From Margaritifera margaritifera (lineage: Eukaryota; Mollusca; Bivalvia; Unionida; Margaritiferidae), in assembly GCA_029931535.1 (NCBI GenBank), contig JAQPZY010001684.1, positions 4,312,501 through 4,376,500 on the forward strand: a DNA stretch of 64,000 nucleotides, read 5' to 3'. Below are positions 38,475-50,299 of the stretch, piece after piece. The stretch's first letter is position 1. Every line of letters starts with the position of its first letter. The notes under the pieces were generated by a model. It did no database searches and was not told where the DNA came from. It saw only the letters and a program-made list of their open reading frames with translations. The position numbers and the translations under genes are program-made.

Positions 38475-41400
38475 CTGTAAATATATAAATGTATTTTTTA
38501 AATCATAAATTTATACACAAAGTCTGGATAATAAATAATACATGCACACAAAAACATCTTACTAACAATAACACAACTAGATTTATATTAGAAAAAAAGC
38601 CTTGTATGTGTAAAATCTACGGTTACAATGAAAACTGCTGATAGGCCAGTCATTTTTTCATCTAACTTACCCAAAATAACTACAGTGGTTTTATTTTAGT
38701 AAGTTCCTCTCAAGTCAGGCTACCCACACTAGTAAGGCCTTCTCAAGACAGGCCACAAACTGCTAAGAGACCAGTATGTATCCACTCCAAGTACATATCA
38801 AACTCTAGTAACTATAGGGTAGGCCTTGCCGTAAATTTTAGTAGCCATTTCAAATTTTAGGTTGCCAAGCTATAATAATTTGGTCACATACTGCCTGGCA
38901 CACAATTCACTGATAAGGCCATTAGCCTTTATTTTTTTCTAATGATAGTTTATATTTAAAAAACCTTATGATAAGTTATCCATATCTGCACTTATGGTAG
39001 TTCTACAGTAATTTTACTGCTGACTAAATTTTCCGAATTGTCTCCACATTTTTCTCTATCTGTACCATCATTAGCTGAGGCTGACTGCATAGGCCATGAA
39101 TTAGACTGGTCACTTTACAGAGTGTAATCCAGATTAGTCCCATGTAAAGCAGGGCTCAGGAATTTTTTTCCAAACACTCTGGGATGAGTGAGTTGCAACA
39201 GTTACTCATCCCTGTCCTCATTATATTCAACACAGTACACTTCTCCACAACATTGCTTATGATTTTACTAACGAACTACAGATACCTGATGCAAGCTTGA
39301 CACTAAAATGGGTAAAAACGATGACAATATTTTGTTGTAACACATGGCACCTTGGATAAACATATAATCAGGGTTGATACCAACTATTAGTAAAACAAAT
39401 TCCACACCTTTTCCCAACTTTTTCCAGACCCATCTGGCACATGTACTCGAAGTCTGTGTCACTATAAAAGAGCATGAGGTATCCACATAATGTAAAATAG
39501 TACCCACCAATCAGAAGTGGGTGATAGGTCATGCGTCTTGCCAACCGCATTGAACCAGCAGGACTGTACCTATACCAAATGGTGCCCGAGGCAACAAGCG
39601 TCTTCAGCAAAATAAAACACAGCAACCCAAAATTCAATACTTTTTCCAGACCTTTCGGGCAACATCTTTATTTTCCATACTTTTCCAGGTCTGGAAAAAA
39701 GCACTCTTTTTTCCCATACATTTCCAGACTTTGTATAAACCCTGTATAAGAAGAGACAAGGTTTATAACTCAAGAAATTGCAGTTGCACACATAGCCTTT
39801 GATTTCTTAGTGGTATTTGCATTGACAACGACACCTTTCAGTAATCTTGTGCCATTTTAATGTAGAGAAATCTTTTTTTTCAACAAGCTTTCACACATCT
39901 TTGTGAGTTTTATATGGGAGAAATTAGGAGACAGAGAATGTCAAAATTGTATGATTTTTATCTGGTCAGACAGTTGTTACACTTGCCCCAGACCACCCAT
40001 ATTTTCAAAACTGTACAGTTTTATTAAAATACATCGTCATGCCAAAGCAAAGATGCTAGCAGATATTTCTATGTCATTACTTTCCACAATAAAAATGTCA
40101 GTAACTTGCATCTGAAAGAACTCCAACCTTCTCAATTTCCATCAACTTTCATACTAAATTAGCCATTTTGGTCAAACCTCCATTCTAGATAGCTACATGT
40201 ACTCAAGAATTACATAAAAGGGTAGATTGCTAACCAGACAAAAGAACTGGAATATTTCTAGGTCATGACCCCAATTGAATTTCGATCATTGTCTCAACAT
40301 TATGTGCTTTATAGATTACAAAGGTATGCATTGTGTAAAAGTTGGTAGGAATCATTTGAGATACGTAAAATACTTATTTCAAATGTTAGCTGGCAACATT
40401 TTTCTCATGAAAAGTAATTTTATAATTACAGAAATATCTACTGACCACTTCACTTTAGCGTGACAATGTATCAATAATGCTTCAGTCTTGTGGTGACCTG
40501 GGGTAAGTGTAATACTGCTTGACCTAACAAAAAAATCACAAAATACTGACATTCTGTTTCTGAACTTTTCTTAGGTCCGACTCATAAAGATGTGTGAAAG
40601 CTCATTGAGCCCATGGAAAGGGTAACTTTCTCCACATCAAAACGACACCTAAATTATTAAAGTGCGTGTCCAGAGATTTACAAATCCACTTGCCCGACTC
40701 TTGGGACAAGCTCAAATGCTGCTCCGGTAAGCTCAAGTTTCCAAGGTACCTGCCCTCAGGCAAGTCCAAAAATTTAGAGAAGGGTGGGGGTGGGTGGTGC
40801 CAATGCTCTGTTCGTAGTGCTTCATGTTCTGCAAGTTGTATACCCTGTGATCTCACCATATTACATATACCAGCACCTTTATTTAGTTTTTATTTATACT
40901 GCAATCTTCTTTTACATAACTGGCCACAGTGCCTTTCATCAATCGTTTGTCATTTCCATCTTGTATTCAATGTCAAGGTTAGTCTCGCATTTTCTCACGT
41001 CGACAAGATAATGTGAATATTTACTATTTAAAGCAAGTTTTGACAAATAAGGAATCAATATTTATATTTTAACTAATCAATTACATTTTAATCATAATAT
41101 TTGTACATATCTGGGATTCGCCAACTTTCAGGTCCTAACCTTGCCTCAGGCAGTTTGTGAGTTTGTGATTCTAAACAATCAGCTTGTCAAAGATTGTTTT
41201 GATGCATGTCACTGATTTTAAGGTGAGTAGGTGTTAATTGTTAATAATATAACTCATGAGATTTCTCTGACAGATGTGTTTGGAAATAAAAGGCACTCGT
41301 CTCTAATGATTAACCATCAGAAGGATTTCCTTCAAAGAATGACTGATGTACCGAAAATGCAGCACCCACAATCAGTGTTTATGATCTGCTGTTTATATGA

Positions 41401-44400
41401 TAATTATAGGAGACCTCATACTTACTTACTGCTTGGCGAACAATTAAATGGATAAAAAGCATTTTCAATCTCAAAAGTCGATGGAGAAAAATTTTGATGC
41501 ATGTTGCTAATTTCAAGGTGACTAGATAACAATTGTTAAGTAAATGGATAAAATAAGTGTTCACAAATCCTTCAGTTGTGATTATAGCTTTAATTATTGT
41601 TCAGGGTTCTCTAGGACACCTAAATTGGCGTAAAAGTACACACACTTTTCATTTTGGATGCATGTAAATTCCAAGAGCCAAGTCCTGAGTACGCAAGTCT
41701 TTTTGCTAGCGAAATTCTCGTTTATTAGATTCGTTTTTACAAAGCAAGTATCAATCATGTAGTGTGCGAGCTATCAAACAAACTTCAAGTTATTGTAATG
41801 CAATTAGGTGAAGCCGCATGGGTAAGAACTTAGCACACAAGGAGATTAAGACATCTGTTAATCTAATGTCGTTGCGTTGTGATCATTTTGATCAAGAGAC
41901 TAATTACATGTGCGTGTGCTTTGACACCTCTCTTTGATAAGCTTCACTCGGCAGTTTTAATCCATCATATTATAAATCCTTACGCGATGTTAGGACCACT
42001 TGCATTTTATCGCATACCGTATTTAGAAAAATAGTGCCAAGCTTTTGGGACTTATTTTGTTTATCAGAGGAATACGTGCTCCCATGTTGATCATCATAAA
42101 TCATCATAAAATCATCTGTATTTCTGTGTCTTGTATAGATATACTTTCATTTTCGAGTGATTTGCAAATCCCTGTTGTAATTTTCTGATGGCAACTTTAC
42201 ATAATATCTTTGGTGCCAAGCGCAAGACTACGGATGACCCAGATTCTCGCGAGACTGGTCGACATAAATTAGTTATATGTCTAGTGTTGAAAAAGAAAAC
42301 AATGCCAATGACACTGAGAGATTCACAGAATGAACAACATATGATTTTTAGGTGCCAACAAAGATGAAAAGAAAACAAAAGTTAAATAAATATAACGCGA
42401 TTTCCTTAAAATATCCCATATTTCATTTTATCTTATTTTTTTACTCATGTTGGGATATTATGTTTGGGGCAAGCTCAAATTTCCCAAGAGCAATTTCAAT
42501 TTTCCAGTCAGCTGATGTATACAATTTTTAAATCCCTGGTGTCACTGAAAATATAACTACTATTAAGATGTGAAAGTCCACAGTGATCAATAATTTTCGT
42601 CTGTAAGTTTTTTGATGACATTTAAGTTGCAGAGCATTGAATAGAATTTGGTTCAACTGTATTAGCATTATCGTCCCACACCCTATTTTGATGCTACCCT
42701 CTTTTGACGCAGTGTCATAAACTCCCTGTTTTCAAGGGAACGCATCTTTCAATGACATCACAACCACAACATTAATGTACACTGATCAACATCGAGTCAC
42801 ACAGACAGAAAAATTTGTAGAAAATCCTATCCTTATCGGTTGTGAAATGAAACAAAGACACATACCATGAAAAAAACGCCATTTCACTAATTCTCTTTTT
42901 TTCAACGAGCAAATCCTCATAAAAATCCTTACTAACTATTCTGACGGGGCAAATCAACTACCCGCCATAATAGGCATCCAGTCTGCTACTCAACATGTGT
43001 TAGTAACGTGACTCACAGCTGATAACTGCATCAGTAACACTGTTTAGAAAGGTGTACAATGTTATACAGTTTCATGTGGATGTGTCATAACTGATTTTCA
43101 GAGGTGGTTATTTGTTATTATAATTTTTGGAAATTTACAAGAAACATATACTTTTACGATATATTTCATAATTAAATTAGTATCCTTTACATTTTTGCTT
43201 ATTTAAATCAATTATTAGGATTTTTTATCTGATAATTAAGCAATTTTACTTTAACAGTAAATTTTCAATAATCTTTTAAGACATTCTTGATCTTTAACTT
43301 GTTTTGAACAATCTATTTCTCTAATATTTGTTTGATAATGGCACGAATAATAAATAATGAAAATAAAACCTTCTCCTGTAATTTTATGTCTTCTGTCTTT
43401 GATTATTTGCATTCTGGATAAATAAGTTGTGAAGGATGCAAAACAGTTTAGATGTTCCAAAAACAGTACATACAAAGATTGAGGATCTGCATGTTCACAA
43501 TGCTAAATATGTATTGAGAAAAAGGTCACATGCTGAATCTAATTATTTTATAATTATAACTACACAATTTTAAAATTAATACCATCATGATTTTTCCAAA
43601 TTTGATTATTTTTCCTTTCAAGACAAAATCTGTACCAAAACCAGATTAATGATAAATGTAAGAAAAGTTTAGGAATGCCAAGTAAAATTTCTGTCTGTAA
43701 TTTTTCCCATAAACTTGAGTTTTCTATGTCCTATTGATGTTCCTCTGTAATATAGTTTTTTTCCCCGCGCATATGTATAATGGTGTCACTACTAGAATAG
43801 ACTTCTGTGAAGTGCGTCATAAAGGGTGACGTAATACACAAACTTTCCGACGAGGGGTCCTCTGGTTGAAAGCATGCAAGGAAGAGTATTAGGGAATATA
43901 TCAGTCATTTTTTATGCATGCTTTGCTAAAATAACTAATGTTTCTATACCAATGAGAGCCATCACTATGAAAGGAGTATATTTCTCAAAAGGTGAAAGTA
44001 AGTTCTTAAGTGCGTCAAAATAGGATAGTCTAGGATAGAACAATTCATATTTGAGTCAATACGCCAACATGACTATGTTGACATACACTAAAACTATTCT
44101 CTGACATCATGCGAGAAATATTTAATCTGTATAAGTCCTCGTGTACTGGATAAATTTGGCAGGTGTTGCTGCTCCATGAATGATGAAAGAAAAGTTCTGC
44201 TACGCAATAATGAGGGGGGGGGGGGTACCTTGCTGTATGATACCTTCCAATATTTACGTTCTGTCCTACCGATTCCGTCAGTATACAAATAATCTTTTGC
44301 ACCGTGAAACTGCACTACTTTACAGAAGAATGTAGACAAGTTTTTCTCTTCATGAGAAAAATTTGGATATACTCACGAGCTTTTTGTGAAAGCATATGGA

Positions 44401-44500
44401 ACATACCACACTCTGTGGTAGTATGTGGTTCCCTGCTTCGTATTCTCCCTGAGTTGCCCTCATGGAATAACTATTTAGGGAACCAGACCGGTTGGTCTAA
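38475..44500. other. Upstream of EIF3C: no gene recognised
   Basis: This should contain the EIF3C promoter and any 5' non-coding exon, but I see no clear TATA box, initiator or CpG cluster. About 39150-39300 and 40530-40670 are members of repeat families also present in intron 10. About 41190-41260 and 41480-41550 are related to each other. A G-run lies at 44214-44225. Confidence 0.6.
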
Positions 44501-44505
44501 AGTGC

Positions 44506-44757
44506 GAAAAGGACTCCTTTTCGCGAAAAGGACCGGTCCTTTTCGCGAAAAGGACTTACCGTCTACGAAAAGGACCCAGTACGTTTTTACTAACAGTTTC
44601 AATAAATATTTCTATTTCACAAATGAAATTATTTGGTGTAGTAACTCATTTTACATAGCATTTAATATATATTTTTTTACTATAAAGTGTGAAAAATGGG
44701 TCCTTTTCGGATCTGGGCACTATTTTGATTTTTTTCATTTTTTCTATATAAAAGTGT
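44506..44757. repeat. Palindromic repeat block with CGAAAAGGA units
   Basis: A 40-bp perfect palindrome (44515-44554) has two TCCTTTTCGCGAAAAGGA cores around ACCGGT. Further CGAAAAGGAC units lie at 44568-44580 and, inverted, at 44697-44709. Two stretches recur at the MITE region near 49434 and 49590: GGGCAC(T)ATTTTGATTTTT and CAGTACGTTTTTACTAACAG. The block therefore seems to be part of a mobile element inserted next to the polymerase fragment. Confidence 0.7.
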
Positions 44758-45181
44758 TATGAGATTAAAACGGAAGATATTTACCAAGATTTGTATAAAG
44801 ATCGTGAGCTATTTGATTTAAGTGATTATCCTGACAATTCTGGACTTAAATGTCATGATTATAAAAAAGCAAGAGGCAAATTTAAAAACGAAACTATTTT
44901 TATTCCAATTAAAGAATTTATCGGACTAAGAAGTAAGATGTACTCAATTAAAACGGACGATGAAAAAATAAGGAAGCGAGTTCAAGGCATAAAGAAAATA
45001 ATTGTGAATAATGTTATTGGATTCAATGATTATCGTGAGGCGTTAAAAGAACCAAGACAACATTTTGAGATGACTGTGATAAGAGTCAACAAGCATAAGT
45101 TACAAACTCAGGTTGTAAACATAATTGGATTGTCGGTATTTAATATTCTGGACAGGTGGACCCGATACGTTAGTAAGTATT
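44758..45181 (+). pseudogene. Family-B DNA polymerase C-terminal fragment, Polinton/adintovirus type
   Basis: An open frame from 44758 (upstream of the first ATG at 44791) reads YEIKTEDIYQDLYKD, then a SDYP segment, EFIGLRSKMYSIKTDDEK, RVQGIKKIIV and RVNKHKLQTQVVN. This order matches the thumb-proximal C terminus of protein-primed PolB carried by Polinton/Maverick elements and related animal viruses. The catalytic DTDS motif, which should lie just upstream, is absent: a repeat block joins at about 44757. The downstream end is replaced by a Gypsy LTR from 45182, so the last 53 codons of the 183-codon frame are LTR antisense. An inactive relic. Confidence 0.75.
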
Positions 45182-45369
45182 TGTCATGGAAACGAGGAAG
45201 TCTCAAGTTGTTACACAAACAGGGTTTATTGACGCACGTTCAAAATACACATCAGATATCTTCCCTGATGGATCGCGGCGCCCCCTATCTCAGGGAGCAG
45301 TCCCTATCTAATGTTGCAGCTACTAAGGGGAGCAGTTATTAATTTTAGAACTAACTACGATACAACACA
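45182..45369 (-). repeat. Gypsy 3' LTR
   Basis: On the minus strand it starts TGTGTTGTATCG directly after the purine tract AAAAGAGGGGAGA and ends CATGACA, giving TG...CA ends and 188 bp. AATAAA (complement of 45225-45230) is a plausible polyadenylation signal. It interrupts the C terminus of the polymerase fragment. Confidence 0.75.
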
Positions 45370-45390
45370 TCTCCCCTCTTTTGAGATTAT
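45370..45390 (-). other. Polypurine tract before the 3' LTR
   Basis: The minus strand reads AATCTCAAAAGAGGGGAGA immediately before the LTR. A purine run here primes plus-strand DNA synthesis in LTR retroelements. Confidence 0.75.
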
Positions 45391-45699
45391 CTGAACATAA
45401 CATTTTGCTTATGACTAGATAGGAAAAAATGTGTAAAATTCCGCCAATATGAAAACATGAAATGAGTAAGCAATGAATTTACTGTCTTTGTATCTTAATT
45501 GTCCACTGAAAGAATTTGACGGAATTGAATTATATACTGTTACTGTAAACTTGCACAGGACAGTCCTGATTCTAATACTGCAGAAAACCTAAAAGTCCAA
45601 TTCTATTGCAATAATTCAGAAATTGAGTACTAAACTACGCGTTGGCACATTTATAAAAGTCACTTTCTTAGACAAAATCACTGAATCTGGCTGGTTTTA

Positions 45700-48600
45700 G
45701 GACGACTCTCCCACTTAACGTCTGCACTGGAGTGTCTGGATTGTTGGGCCTACTGGGTACATCTGGCTTCCAGGGGGTGGGCTGCACTGGGTCACGCTGG
45801 GTGGTCGAATGTGATCAGATGGTGGCACGGGCTCCATGTTACTGAGAGACTTTGTGCTGTCTCCCAATGGGTCCTGAATGGACAATGTGGGTACTTTGTT
45901 GCGATCTCTGGAGCCGAATTTGTATTGACTGGAAGTAGATTCTCAGGGCTTATCATCCGCTTTACATGGATTCGATTGCGCCTGTATATCCCTTGAGGAG
46001 TTTTTACCAAGTAACTTCTCGGGTCCTTGTCGGCTTAAATATCTTTGCCTGGTGTTGACCACTTGTTATCATTTCCATGCCATTTGATTCTGACGCGGTC
46101 TCCCTCAGTAATATCTGGTAAATTATGTGTAGTGTGGCGCCGGTTGTAAAAGAATTCATATATTTGTTTTGTCTTAAGGTCTCTCTGCCTGATGATTTTG
46201 AGGTTTGGCCACTTGGGGTTCAATTTCTTTTCAATAATGGGCAAGGTGGTCCTCATCTGGCGTCCATTCATCAATTGGGCTGGGCTGGCACCTGTCGCAG
46301 CTGTCTGGGTGACAATATAAGCCATCAAGGCAAGGAATACATCATCCTGTTTAAGTATGGACTTTGCTATTTTGACACCACTTTCTGCTTCACCATTCGC
46401 TTGTGGGTAGTGAGGACTGGTAAATGTTTGTTTGAAGTTGTATTTCTCAGCAAACTCCTTGAATTCTGAGGAAGTGAATTGGGTCCCATTATCTGATACT
46501 ACGATTTCTGGGATCCCCCATCGTGCAAATGTGCTCTTCAGCTTTCCAATTACCTGCTGGGAGGTTGTTTTAGTTAGATGCATAATTTCCAAATAGTGTG
46601 AAAAGTAGTCAATAGCTACCAGGTATCTTTCTTGTTTGGCTTCACAAATATCGATTGCAATTTTCTGCCATGGTCTGTCTGGTAGAGAGGTTGTCTTCAA
46701 TGGTTCCCTCGTCTGTGCTGGCTTCCTAATCTGACAAAATTCACAGGTCTCTATTTTGTCTTGGATCCGTCTCGAGATTCCAGCCACCACACACAATTTT
46801 GCGCTCTCTCACGGCATTTGGCTAACCCCTGATGACCCTCATGGATGTTGTCAAGAATTCCTGGCCTTAAGACCGTAGCTATGATAACTCTGTCCCTGAA
46901 GAGAAATAGGTCGTTCTGAATAGAGAGTTCACTGAGTACAGCAAAGTATGGGTGTACATCTAAGGGACAGCTATTTTTCTTATCTGGCCATCCATTCCTG
47001 GTGAAAGCCATTGCAATCTGCAGATTGTGGTCACTCATGTAACCTTCTTTTATTTGTTCTAATTTCCTATCAGAAATTTGCCTGCATCCCTCCATCGACT
47101 CTATAAAAACTTCAATTTCCTCTCGCATGTGGCTTCCTGGCCTAGGAGAGGGCTCCAAGAAAGGGTGTCTGGAATCACCAAAAACTTCCCAGCTACGTAC
47201 TCTGCCTTTACGTTGAATCGTCTCAACCGCATCAACAATCGTTGACACCTCAAAGGAGCTTTATCTAAATCATGTGTGTTGATCAGTGGCACTAAAGGTT
47301 TGTGGTAAATATGCAATCTGAACGAGTCTAGTCCAACAAGATATCGTGAAAATTTCTCACAGGCCCACACATATGCAAGGCACTCCTTCTCTATCTGTGC
47401 ATATTTAACCTCTGCAGGGGTGAGTGTTCTGGAACAAAAGGCAACCGGCTTGAGTTTCTCTCCATGTTGTTGGAATAATGCCCCACCAATACCGTAACTG
47501 CTGGCATCAGCGCTGACAACTGTTAACTTTCCAGGGTCGTAAAATGCTAAGACTGGTGCGGATGTCAGCATCTCCTTGACTTTCGTGAAGGCGTAATCCT
47601 GGTCTGGGCCCCAATTCCAGGCAGTGTCTGATTTCAGCAGGTCCATAATTGGTCGCATTATTGTAGACAAGTCTGGTAGGAATCTACCAAGGTAGTTGAT
47701 CATGCCCATGGTACGACGAAGTTCACTGATATTTAATGGAGCTGGTAGCTCTTTCACTGCAGCAACCTTTGCTGGACTGGGGAGTATGCCATCTCAGCTG
47801 GTCACGTGACCGAAGAATTCCAGTTTGTTCTTCTTAAATTCACATTTTTCTTTGTTGAGCTTGAGACCACTCCTATTGAGCTTCTCCAGTACCAAATTTA
47901 GGCGTCGGTCATGCTCCTCCAAGGTTCTGCCATAAATGAGTATATCATCCATAAGGGCCTCTGCCCCTTCAAAGCCAGTCAGCAGCTCTGTCATTTTTCT
48001 CTGGAAAATCTCTGGTGCCGATGTAATACCAAATGGAACTCGTTTAAAGCAGATGCGACCCAGCGGTGTAATAAAGGTTGTCAGCTTTGCATTTTCTGGA
48101 TGTAAAGGTATTTGATAAAATACGCTTTCTGCATCAAGTTTGGAGAAGACAGTGGAGCCTATCAGCTTCGGTGATATATCCTCTAGAGTAGGGAGCATAT
48201 ATCTTTCCCGTTTGACAGCTTCGTTGAGCTTCTTCAAATCGACACAAATTCTGACTTTGCCATTTTTCTTAGGGACTGATACCATAGGTTCACACCATTC
48301 TGTAGGCTCTGTTATTTCCTCAATGATGCCTTCCTGCTGCATACGGAGCAATTCTTCTTTCACCATAGACAACAAAGGAAATGGTACGCGCCTGACTGCA
48401 GCTATACTGTATGGCCTGGCATCATCCTTGAGTATGATCTTTACTGGCTCACACTTCAACAGGCCAAAGTGCCCATAGGGTGTTTTGTTGATCTCTTCAA
48501 CTCTTTTCACAAGACCCATTGCATGTGCAACTGCATGTCCAAGGAGATTATTGGCACGTGGTCCCTTGATGACAAATACTCGAAACTGGTACGATACTTT

Positions 48601-49437
48601 CTTATAGGTAGTATGTGCCATAAACTCGCCTCTTGAATCCAGAATCCCTCCAGGGCTGCACAACTTGGATTCAGATTGTCTCAGCTTTGGTTTTGTTGGA
48701 AGAGAGTTGTAGGTTGCTTCCGACATAACTGTTGCATCTGCTCCAGTGTCTATCTTGAAGTGAACTGAGGCCCCACAAATGTTCAAAATCACACGCCATG
48801 CCTCATTATCGTCATCACACATAGTTACTGAGCCAAGGAAGAATGCTTCTTGGTATTCTGCATAATCTGTAGCTGCTGTTTCATTGAATGTGACCTCATT
48901 TACTCTTTTTGAGCGACAGACAATGGCAAAGTGATCAAGCTTGTTACAACTTCTGCACCGTTTTCCTTTAGCGGGACATCTCTTACCTCTACCATGCCTC
49001 CTGTTGCATTTGTGACATGTTTGTTGTGCTGTTGTTTGACCAGTCTGATTTAGTTTTCGCCACTGACGCTGTCCGTTTCGGTTGGTCGATCCTGGTTTAG
49101 TGCCTGATGCCTTGTTCTGTTTAGAAATTTCATCCAAATCTTTGACCGTCTGACTTTGGTGGTGTATCTGACATTTTACCAGTTCCGACTGTCTCGCTAT
49201 TTGTATGGTTTTAACTAAGGTAAGGTCGGCCTCCATTTGTAGCTTTTCAGAAACCTCCTTATCCATAATTTCAATTACAAGACGATCCCTTATTGCTTCG
49301 TCCTTTTGTGCGCCAAAGTCACAATGATCGGCAATTTCATACAACTTACAAATTCCTCCACGGACTCTCCTGGTTTTTTTAATAATTACCTGTGGAAGTG
49401 GGTTAAGTAGTGGTATATATATACAGCATTTGGGCAC
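45700..49437 (-). pseudogene. Gypsy gag-pol polyprotein with one stop and frameshifts
   Basis: The largest frame is 49437-47794. Its first codons are MITE-derived, then come gag C-terminal sequence (CKLYEIADHCDFG), Cys/His knuckle sequence (CHKCNRRHGRGKRC), protease FKIDTGADATVMSE, and reverse transcriptase with VRICVDLKKLN and ALMDDILIYG, where the usual Tyr of YxDD is Leu. An in-frame TGA at about 47796 separates it from RNase H ([13 protein letters not shown], frame to 47101). A frameshift near 47150 and another near 46790 lead to integrase: HEGHQGLAKC...CEFC zinc site, then Asp in AIDICE, Asp in VSDNGTQF and Glu in NGEAES. A C-terminal part continues in another frame to about 45790. All three catalytic integrase residues remain, but the reading frame is broken. 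Confidence 0.93.
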
Positions 49438-49573
49438 TTTTTTGATTTTGTAATTTTTTCAATATAAAAAGAAGGCGTTGAGGGACAGAGCAAGAGCGAT
49501 GTCCCAAAATGATTTACTTTTTATACTGAAAATATGAACAAATCAAAAAAGGGACAAAATGTTGTATATATAC
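49408..49573. mobile_element. 166-bp inverted-repeat MITE
   Basis: The left half from TAGTGGTATATATATACAGC is the imperfect complement of the right half ending TGTTGTATATATACCACTA. The arms pair over roughly 70 bases, including a TTTTTGATTT block and a CTTTTTATA block. It supplies the start codon and first residues of the gag-pol frame and ends gag homology. Confidence 0.8.
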
Positions 49574-49702
49574 CACTACTGATCCAGTATGTTTTTACTA
49601 ACAGTTTCAGCCAATATTTCTATTTCAGTGATAGGTGACGAACACAGGTTCGTACAATGGCCCTATTAAATTCCTATACATTCCTATACATGTAGTTTTC
49701 GT

Positions 49703-50299
49703 TTAGCATTCGTGACCGCTCTGCGCGTTTACGCTTCTTCTGGTTTGGCTTTTTTCCTGCTGAAGCAGACATATGTACCATTCGCCTTGCTCTTTACCGG
49801 CGTTTGAAGCGTTGAGCTTTTGGTAGAGATGGTGGATTGTAAGAATATCATTTTGGCTTGGTTGAGGTTCTATTGGAACGAATTGACTTTTCTTGTCCAC
49901 CTGTTTTTCTAAACAATATTGTCCTTGCCGGTTAACCACAGTTATTAATTTTCCATTCCTTTCAGTGTAGTTGGATGTTGGGGTTGCTGCTTTATTCCAA
50001 GCACCACAGTCGTCCAATATTTCAGACCTCTTTCCATTTCTACGATTTTCAACATTTCTTGAATTGTCTATCACGAAGTACATACCGTCTTTTCTCTCTG
50101 TCGGAATTGCCTCCATGATGGTATATGGTCCTTTGAAAATATTTATCATGGCGTTTATGTCCATGAATTGGTTACAAAGTGGTCCTATGGTAAAATTTGT
50201 ATCGTCGACGTTGCATTCTTTTGCTGTGTTTAATTTATCATTGTCACATTCATTCCTAGAACTTTCATTATTTGCATTTGTTGCATTTTTTGGCTCCAT
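49703..50299 (-). CDS. Unidentified 198-codon ORF
   Basis: It has good length and ordinary composition for this AT-rich window and no repeats. The protein starts with an Asn/Asp/Lys-rich hydrophilic stretch (MEPKNATNANNES), then has MYFVIDNSRNVENRR and DDCGAWNKA, a central QYCLEKQVDKK, a proline-containing VPIEPQPSQND and a basic tail. No signal peptide, membrane helix or metal-binding cluster is seen. I cannot assign a domain; the pattern feels like a lineage-restricted or transposon-carried protein. It lies just upstream of the truncated Gypsy gag on the same strand but in sequence with no gag homology. It may be a remnant of the element into which the Gypsy and MITE inserted. Confidence 0.45.
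   Translation of the reverse strand: MEPKNATNANNESSRNECDNDKLNTAKECNVDDTNFTIGPLCNQFMDINAMINIFKGPYTIMEAIPTERKDGMYFVIDNSRNVENRRNGKRSEILDDCGAWNKAATPTSNYTERNGKLITVVNRQGQYCLEKQVDKKSQFVPIEPQPSQNDILTIHHLYQKLNASNAGKEQGEWYICLLQQEKSQTRRSVNAQSGHEC

Larger units (their letters stand above)
45182..49437 (-). mobile_element. Gypsy-type LTR retrotransposon, 5'-truncated and decayed
   Basis: In minus-strand order it has the gag C terminus, a zinc knuckle, protease, reverse transcriptase, RNase H, integrase, a polypurine tract and a 3' LTR. The 5' LTR and most of gag are missing: gag homology stops where the MITE at 49408-49573 begins, and no second LTR copy is seen to 50.4 kb. The order protease-RT-RNaseH-integrase is Gypsy/Metaviridae. 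It cannot be autonomous. Confidence 0.92.

Noticed and set aside
39268..39791. Overlapping short frames on both strands with repeated TTTTCCAGA text
   Set aside because: Repetitive, with no consistent frame or domain.
44304..44762. 152-codon plus-strand frame
   Set aside because: Its second half translates the palindromic repeat block and its first half has no recognisable domain.
46125..46469. 114-codon plus-strand frame, and 48140-48478
   Set aside because: Antisense shadows of the Gypsy integrase and reverse transcriptase.
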